Of a stretch of DNA of 18,536 bases, positions 13,959 through 18,536 are shown in pieces. Every line of letters begins with the position of its first letter. Positions within the stretch are counted from its first letter, which is position 1. The position numbers and the translations under genes are program-made. This DNA comes from an uncultured Bacteroidota bacterium. GTDB taxonomy: Bacteria; Bacteroidota; Bacteroidia; UKL13-3. The stretch covers positions 1 to 18,536 of the forward strand of contig CAIUEQ010000148.1 of assembly GCA_903898215.1 (NCBI GenBank). The letters run 5' to 3'. The notes below the pieces were generated by a model. The model worked only from the letters and a program-made list of their open reading frames with translations, was not told where the DNA came from and made no database searches.

Positions 13959-14576
13959 ATGGATTTTAAAACAAAAATAAAACTCGGAGGTATTACAAAT
14001 CTGGCTGATGCACGTTATGCAGCCGCAGCAGGAATAGATTATATCGGTTTTTGTTTCGACACAAATTCTACAAATTATATTGCACCAATTAAAGCTAAAG
14101 AAATAATTGATTGGATAAATGGTTGCGAAATTGTTGCTGAATTTGGTGATCAAACCATTGATGAAATAAAAACAATAAGTGAATTATTAAAGGTCGATCT
14201 GGTTGAGATAAATAATAAAATCTTACCAACAGATTTAACTTCATTCGACAATCACTTGATCAAAAAAATTAATGTTGATGACTTCGATTTAGAAAGTTTA
14301 AAAAATGAAATAGACGCTTATAAAAACAACGTTAAAATGTTTCATTTATACTCATCTGAAAACAAACAAATATTTGAAGCAAACATGATTGACGAACTAT
14401 GCATTCAAAATAATATCATTTGGGGGTTTACTTTAAATACTGAAAATATTATTTCAACTTTAAACACCTATCATCCTTATGCTATAAACGTATTCGGAGG
14501 AACTGAAGAAAAAACAGGATATAAAGATTTTGATGAATTAAATGAGTTGCTGGATTTAATTAGTAATGAAATTTGA
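13959..14576 (+). CDS. TrpF-like TIM-barrel protein lacking catalytic residues
   Basis: This 205-residue protein has the shape of phosphoribosylanthranilate isomerase: a first strand K-I-K-L-G-G-I-T-N-L-A-D-A-R, GIDYIGFCFDTNS near residues 26-38, and a C-terminal phosphate-binding-like INVFGGTEEKTGYKDFDEL. The catalytic Cys of the K-x-C-G-I-T motif is Gly 10 here, and I see no acid in the expected LLLD strand and no GGTG motif. It is therefore unlikely to be a working tryptophan-pathway enzyme; it may be a repurposed barrel or a decaying paralogue. No other trp genes are in the window. The stop codon abuts the stop of the convergent PLP-enzyme gene with no base between. Confidence 0.72.
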   Translation: MDFKTKIKLGGITNLADARYAAAAGIDYIGFCFDTNSTNYIAPIKAKEIIDWINGCEIVAEFGDQTIDEIKTISELLKVDLVEINNKILPTDLTSFDNHLIKKINVDDFDLESLKNEIDAYKNNVKMFHLYSSENKQIFEANMIDELCIQNNIIWGFTLNTENIISTLNTYHPYAINVFGGTEEKTGYKDFDELNELLDLISNEI

Positions 14577-15857
14577 TCAAACTTTTTTAATCAACTCCAT
14601 CAATTTATCAATCTCCGATTTTGTATTATAAATATGTGTTGACACACGTAAAGAATTCAAACCGTTTTCGGCAACACTTCTTATCCTTATCTTATTTTCG
14701 GAAGCTAAAGTATTAAACTTTGTAAACTCCATTCCTTTAATTCTAAAACCATTTACAGCACATCTTGATTGCTCTTCAGTAGGTGTGATGAGTTCAACTT
14801 TATCACCAAATTCCAGCATCTTTTGTTGCGTATATCCACCAAGCATTTTTATCCTGTCGTGAATATTTTGCAACCCGATATTTTCAATAAAATCTATCGC
14901 AGCATCAACACCTCTATACAATCCAATATTTTGTGTTCCTCCGTAATACCTGTGAGCACTGCTTGCGTATTCTCCCATTTGCACAGGATTTGTTGCCATG
15001 TTCCATTTTGCATTATCACTTCCTCCGCCTACAAAATAAGTTTGTAAGGTATCTTGAAAATCTTTTCTCACATATAAAAATCCGGTTCCTTTTGGACCAA
15101 GCATCCACTTATGGCAACAACTTGCATACACATCACAACCAATGTCGTGTAAATTAAGCATGAGCTGACCGGGACCATGCGCACCATCAATAAAAACAAA
15201 TAATCCTTTTCCTTTTCCAAGAGTGGAAATTTCTTTAGCAGGAAGAACTTGTCCTTGCGTACATGGAATATGAGGCACCGCAATGGCTCGTGTTTTTTTA
15301 TTGATGAGAGCAGAAATCCTATTTAATGTTTCAGCAGCAGTTGATGCCGGAGTAAAAGTTCGTAATACAATTCCATCTAACTTTTGTCGATTAAGCCAAG
15401 GGAAGGCATTTCCTACATGCTCATGGGTAGTGATAATTACTTCGTCACCTTTTTTAAGTGGCAAGCCCCAGCATGCAATATTTATCCCATCAGTTACATT
15501 ATGAGTGAGTGCAATTTCATCTTCATTAGCACCAACAAATGCACCTATTTTTTTTTGAGTAGCTTCCCATCCACCATAACTTCCTAACTGATCGCAATCC
15601 ATCATTCCTTTGCGAACGGCTTCAATTACTGGATATGGCGAAGGACCCATTGTTCCATTATTTAAATATGCAACATCTTTAGTAAGCGGAAATTGTTGGC
15701 GAACCATGCTCCAAAATTTTTCATCATCGCTTTCTATTTTCATTCCGTTTGAAGAAATTATTTTAGAATTTTCGGCATTCACAAAATCTGTTAATGCAAT
15801 TCCTGCTAACATAGTTCCAGCAGTTTGTTTGATAAATTTTCGTCTGTCAGTTGCCAT
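14577..15857 (-). CDS. Tat-exported aminotransferase class V (isopenicillin-N epimerase-like)
   Basis: This 426-residue PLP-dependent enzyme carries a twin-arginine signal (DRRKFIK, then a hydrophobic stretch to about residue 26), so it is probably folded with PLP in the cytoplasm and exported. The fold-type I elements are clear: THEHVGN (about 141-147), FIDGAHGPGQL with PLP-binding Asp 224, and CCHKW with the Schiff-base Lys 250 followed by GPKGTGFLYV. These resemble isopenicillin-N epimerase and cysteine-desulfurase relatives, but the substrate cannot be told from sequence. It starts 11 bp after the stop of the TlpA-like gene on the same strand, so the two exported proteins are likely co-transcribed. 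Confidence 0.88.
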   Translation of the reverse strand: MATDRRKFIKQTAGTMLAGIALTDFVNAENSKIISSNGMKIESDDEKFWSMVRQQFPLTKDVAYLNNGTMGPSPYPVIEAVRKGMMDCDQLGSYGGWEATQKKIGAFVGANEDEIALTHNVTDGINIACWGLPLKKGDEVIITTHEHVGNAFPWLNRQKLDGIVLRTFTPASTAAETLNRISALINKKTRAIAVPHIPCTQGQVLPAKEISTLGKGKGLFVFIDGAHGPGQLMLNLHDIGCDVYASCCHKWMLGPKGTGFLYVRKDFQDTLQTYFVGGGSDNAKWNMATNPVQMGEYASSAHRYYGGTQNIGLYRGVDAAIDFIENIGLQNIHDRIKMLGGYTQQKMLEFGDKVELITPTEEQSRCAVNGFRIKGMEFTKFNTLASENKIRIRSVAENGLNSLRVSTHIYNTKSEIDKLMELIKKV

Positions 15858-15868
15858 AAATCTTAATT

Positions 15869-17293
15869 TTATTTCAAATATTTCCTGATAAGTTGTTCTG
15901 TATTTTTATCACTTGGTCCGGGTGCATTTGTATCGATCACCATTCCATCTTTGCCAATTAAATAATGTCGGGGAATACTTTCAAGATTGTATGTTTTAAC
16001 AATAGCCGATGTTCTTCCCGGAGAAATTAAATGAGTGCCTGTAATGTTTCTTTCTTTCACCACATTTTTCCATTTTTGTTCGTCATCATCAATTGATACA
16101 AAAAGGAAAACAATGTTTTTATCGTTCACAAATTTCTTTTGAAGTTCGATACTGTGGGGCATTTCCATCATACATGGTCCGCACCAAGTTGCCCAAAAAT
16201 CTAAGTAAATGAGTTTACCTTTAAAATCATTTAACGAAACTTTTTTGCCATTCAAATCACTCAAAGTAAAGTTGGTTGCTTTCGACCCATTGACTAAAAA
16301 AGCTATCTCTTTCATTTTATCTTTTAGTGCATTTGCCAATACAACATCTGCCGTTTCTTTGATAAATTCGTCATACATTTTTTGAACATATTTTGCCTGA
16401 TTATTTTCAAGCGCTTCACTTGTAACAGCAGCCATCAATGCCAGCTGTAATTTTCGTGAGTTGATTTTTTGAATGATGAATTTATATTTCCTATTATAAA
16501 GTTCTTCAATGGAAATATTCTCATTTGGCTGAAGCGAAGCAATCACAAAATACGTTAGCGTTGAATTTAAAAACTTGATATAATCGGGATGACGGGAAAG
16601 CGTTTCATCATTTAAATTCTGATTTGAAATAAAATCAACAAAAGGTTTTGAATAAGTTGGTGGAGTATTACTTTTATTCATATAATTTTTCATCAACGGA
16701 AACGAAACAACTTGATTGGCATTTCGATAATACGTTTCAGTTTTAAAATACAAATAAAATTCTGATGAAGGTTCAAACACTTTTTTTAGTGAGTCGATAA
16801 TATTCAATTGTGTTCTTGTAAAACTATCGTTGGTAAAAATAAATTCTTCATCGCTCACATCATTAAAACTTCGCTTCACCTTTGAAGATTTATCTTTCAT
16901 CGCAATCTCTGTAAGATAAAAGAATGCGGTATACATATTTAAATTAGCTTCACCTTTACCTGAAAATTTAACAGATCCATTAAAATTCGATTCATCGATT
17001 ACCAAATATAAACTATCATCAGGTTGAAGGTAAATAGGTGATGCATGCTGTCCTAATTTCAAATAACCAATAACAGGAAATTCGATATCAACAAAAGCTT
17101 TAAAATTACCTTCGGGATCAATCCTGGGATTAAAAACAAATTCCAAACCGCTCGAAGCATCTTTGTAAATAACAATATTCAGCTCCTTACTTTGAGCATT
17201 TTTAACTCTTCCACAAATAATTGCATAATTATTAAATGCCTGAAGTGTTTGAATTGAAACAATTAAAAAAAATAAAAAAATAATTTTCCTCAT
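15869..17293 (-). CDS. TlpA-like thioredoxin-domain protein, exported
   Basis: This 474-residue protein has a Sec signal peptide (about 1-19, FLFFLIVSIQTLQA) and a long N-terminal region with a DUF4369-like beta-rich start (CGRVKNAQSKELNIVIYKD), then a helical middle. The C-terminal TlpA/ResA-type thioredoxin domain (about 340-474) has NFTLSDLNGKKVSL and FWATWCGPCMMEMP, with the redox pair Cys 371 and Cys 374. Proteins of this type in Bacteroidota act in the periplasm on thiols of exported or cytochrome-maturation substrates; the exact partner is unknown. No lipobox Cys is visible. It is followed after 11 bp by the Tat-exported PLP enzyme. Upstream is the divergent anmK. Confidence 0.9.
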   Translation of the reverse strand: MRKIIFLFFLIVSIQTLQAFNNYAIICGRVKNAQSKELNIVIYKDASSGLEFVFNPRIDPEGNFKAFVDIEFPVIGYLKLGQHASPIYLQPDDSLYLVIDESNFNGSVKFSGKGEANLNMYTAFFYLTEIAMKDKSSKVKRSFNDVSDEEFIFTNDSFTRTQLNIIDSLKKVFEPSSEFYLYFKTETYYRNANQVVSFPLMKNYMNKSNTPPTYSKPFVDFISNQNLNDETLSRHPDYIKFLNSTLTYFVIASLQPNENISIEELYNRKYKFIIQKINSRKLQLALMAAVTSEALENNQAKYVQKMYDEFIKETADVVLANALKDKMKEIAFLVNGSKATNFTLSDLNGKKVSLNDFKGKLIYLDFWATWCGPCMMEMPHSIELQKKFVNDKNIVFLFVSIDDDEQKWKNVVKERNITGTHLISPGRTSAIVKTYNLESIPRHYLIGKDGMVIDTNAPGPSDKNTEQLIRKYLK

Positions 17294-17367
17294 AACCTAT
17301 CAAAGATGAAAAATTTCAGATAAAAAACCATCTTTATAAAACATAAAAGATAGTTTGTTTGAAAAAC

Positions 17368-17375
17368 TATTTTCG
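17368..17375 (+). promoter_or_regulatory. -7-like box (TATTTTCG) of anmK
   Basis: TATTTTCG lies 16 bp before the ATG at 17392 and downstream of an alternative ATG at 17359, so it supports the shorter start of anmK. Confidence 0.5.
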
Positions 17376-17391
17376 TAAACAGAAAAAGATC

Positions 17392-18498
17392 ATGAAAAAA
17401 TATAACGTAATAGGTTTGATGAGCGGTACTTCAATGGATGGTGTTGACCTTGCATATTGTGAATTTGAAGAACTAAATAATACCTGGCATTTTAAAATAG
17501 TACATGCGGAAACTATTCCTTATCCCGAAGTTTGGATCACCCGATTAACAAAACTTCACGAACAACCTATTTTTCTATATCCAAAAACAGATGCTTTTTA
17601 CGGAAAATATCTTGGACAATTAGTCAATGATTTTATCAAAAAAAATAACCTCAAAGTTGATCTGATCTCCTCGCACGGGCATACCATTTTTCATCAACCG
17701 GAGAACGGTTTTACTGCCCAAATTGGTGATGGTGCATCCATTCATGCTGAAACAAACTTGCCTGTAGTATGTGACTTCAGGACTGTTGATGTAGCTCTTG
17801 GAGGACAAGGAGCTCCGTTGGTTCCTATTGGCGATAGAGATTTATTTTCGGAATACGATGCTTGTTTAAATTTAGGAGGATTTGCAAATATCAGTTTCAC
17901 AAAAAACAAAACTTTAAAAGCATTTGATATTTGTGCTTGCAATATTATTTTAAATCAGGTTGCCAAATCGATGAATGTAGATTTTGATGATGAAGGAAAA
18001 ATTGCTCGAAGCGGAAAAATAAATAAAGATTTATTAATTGAATTAAACGAGATAGATTTTTACAAAAAACAGGGTGCGAAATCACTTGGCAGGGAATGGG
18101 TAGATGAATTTATTTGGCCGCTTATAAAAAAATATCAAACAATAATTTCTGAAGATCTGATGGCAACTTTTACTGAACATATCGCAATTCAAATTACAGA
18201 ATCAATCAGTAACGAAAATGCCAAAATGATTTTGGTAACAGGAGGAGGAACTTTTAATTCTTTTCTGATTGAACTCATTAAAAAGAAGGTTTCTTTAAGA
18301 AAACAATCACTTGTTGATGGAACTAATATTTCACAATTTATTATCCCCGAAAAAACTATAATCAACTATAAGGAAGCTTTAGTTTTTTCCTACCTCGGTC
18401 TACTTTATTTCAAAAGAAGAAATAACGTGACAAGCTGCGTTACCGGTTCCAAAAGAGATCATATAGGGGGCGCTTTATACGGTCCTAACGGTTGTTAG
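17392..18498 (+). CDS. anmK: Anhydro-N-acetylmuramic acid kinase
   Basis: This 368-residue cytoplasmic kinase opens and phosphorylates 1,6-anhydro-MurNAc released during peptidoglycan turnover, giving MurNAc-6-phosphate. Family motifs occur in order: IGLMSGTSMDGVD (7-19), SSHGHTIFHQP, IGDGASIHAETNLPVVCDFR, GGQGAPLVPIGDRDLF, NLGGFANIS, LGREWVDEF and VTGGGTFN. The G-P-G-N substrate loop of the E. coli type is D-I-C-A-C-N here (179-184), a variant I associate with Bacteroidota members. The length matches the family (about 369). The ATG at 17392 was chosen because a longer start at 17359 lies upstream of the promoter box and adds MKNYFRKQKKI, which the family lacks. No other cell-wall recycling gene is adjacent. 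Confidence 0.95.
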   Translation: MKKYNVIGLMSGTSMDGVDLAYCEFEELNNTWHFKIVHAETIPYPEVWITRLTKLHEQPIFLYPKTDAFYGKYLGQLVNDFIKKNNLKVDLISSHGHTIFHQPENGFTAQIGDGASIHAETNLPVVCDFRTVDVALGGQGAPLVPIGDRDLFSEYDACLNLGGFANISFTKNKTLKAFDICACNIILNQVAKSMNVDFDDEGKIARSGKINKDLLIELNEIDFYKKQGAKSLGREWVDEFIWPLIKKYQTIISEDLMATFTEHIAIQITESISNENAKMILVTGGGTFNSFLIELIKKKVSLRKQSLVDGTNISQFIIPEKTIINYKEALVFSYLGLLYFKRRNNVTSCVTGSKRDHIGGALYGPNGC

Positions 18499-18536
18499 CT
18501 GCTCGAATACCTATTTTAACCTTTAATGGAAAAATA

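Noticed and set aside
17302..17335. Inverted repeat AAAGATG/CATCTTT between tlpA-like and anmK
   Set aside because: Seven A+T-rich pairs with a 20-nt loop in a divergent promoter region; may be chance and no operator family is recognised.
18526..18536. Possible start of a next plus-strand gene (ATG GAA AAA) behind a TATTTTAA word at 18512
   Set aside because: Only three codons are visible, so neither an open frame nor a family can be supported.

Overview
The window looks like a piece of a Bacteroidota chromosome, probably Chitinophagales or Sphingobacteriia-like. It is A+T rich. Its gene content is typical of that phylum: a DUF5606 protein, a fused IcmF-type mutase, a DUF4468-like secreted protein, a TlpA-like lipid-envelope thioredoxin and a MGMT-like protein with the active Cys replaced. 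Promoter-like boxes of the Bacteroidota -7 type (TAnnTTTG, here often TATTTTCG) sit before many genes. No rRNA, tRNA, CRISPR array, transposase or phage gene was seen.

Layout. Positions 1-194 hold the start of a minus-strand M3-family oligoendopeptidase that runs off the window. A minus-strand DUF5606 gene with a clear terminator follows (346-936). After a 333-bp gap with a hairpin-rich repeat comes icmF (1270-4674), a fused adenosylcobalamin-dependent acyl-CoA mutase with its own G-protein chaperone domain. Directly behind icmF is a 926-bp segment with two small genes (a secreted DUF4468-like protein and a DUF2283 protein). It is bounded by 54-bp perfect copies of the last codons of icmF. 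A perfect 34-bp palindrome and a convergent ArsC/Spx-like gene follow (to 5999).

Positions 6122-6541 encode a two-helix membrane protein with a Met/Cys/His-rich tail. It is separated by a bidirectional terminator from a convergent acyl-ACP desaturase (6607-7581). Divergent from the desaturase is a two-gene operon: a bifunctional-nuclease-family protein with a UVR motif and a CNT nucleoside transporter (7846-9705). Convergent to it is lpdA (9756-11144). A cytoplasmic cyclophilin and a ComM/YifB AAA ATPase follow on the plus strand. Then come an alkyltransferase-like protein (minus), a degenerate TrpF-like TIM barrel (plus), and a minus-strand pair made of a TlpA-like thioredoxin and a Tat-exported PLP enzyme. 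The window ends with anmK.

Most genes are housekeeping or metabolic and do not form one pathway. The most unusual structure is around icmF. Its 3' end has been copied on the far side of a small two-gene insert. Two copies of a palindromic repeat lie in the same reading frame inside the icmF coding region, where they encode similar linker peptides, and a third perfect copy lies just beyond the insert. This resembles in-frame palindromic element insertion as known for Rickettsia palindromic elements, and it is my strongest candidate for something undescribed.
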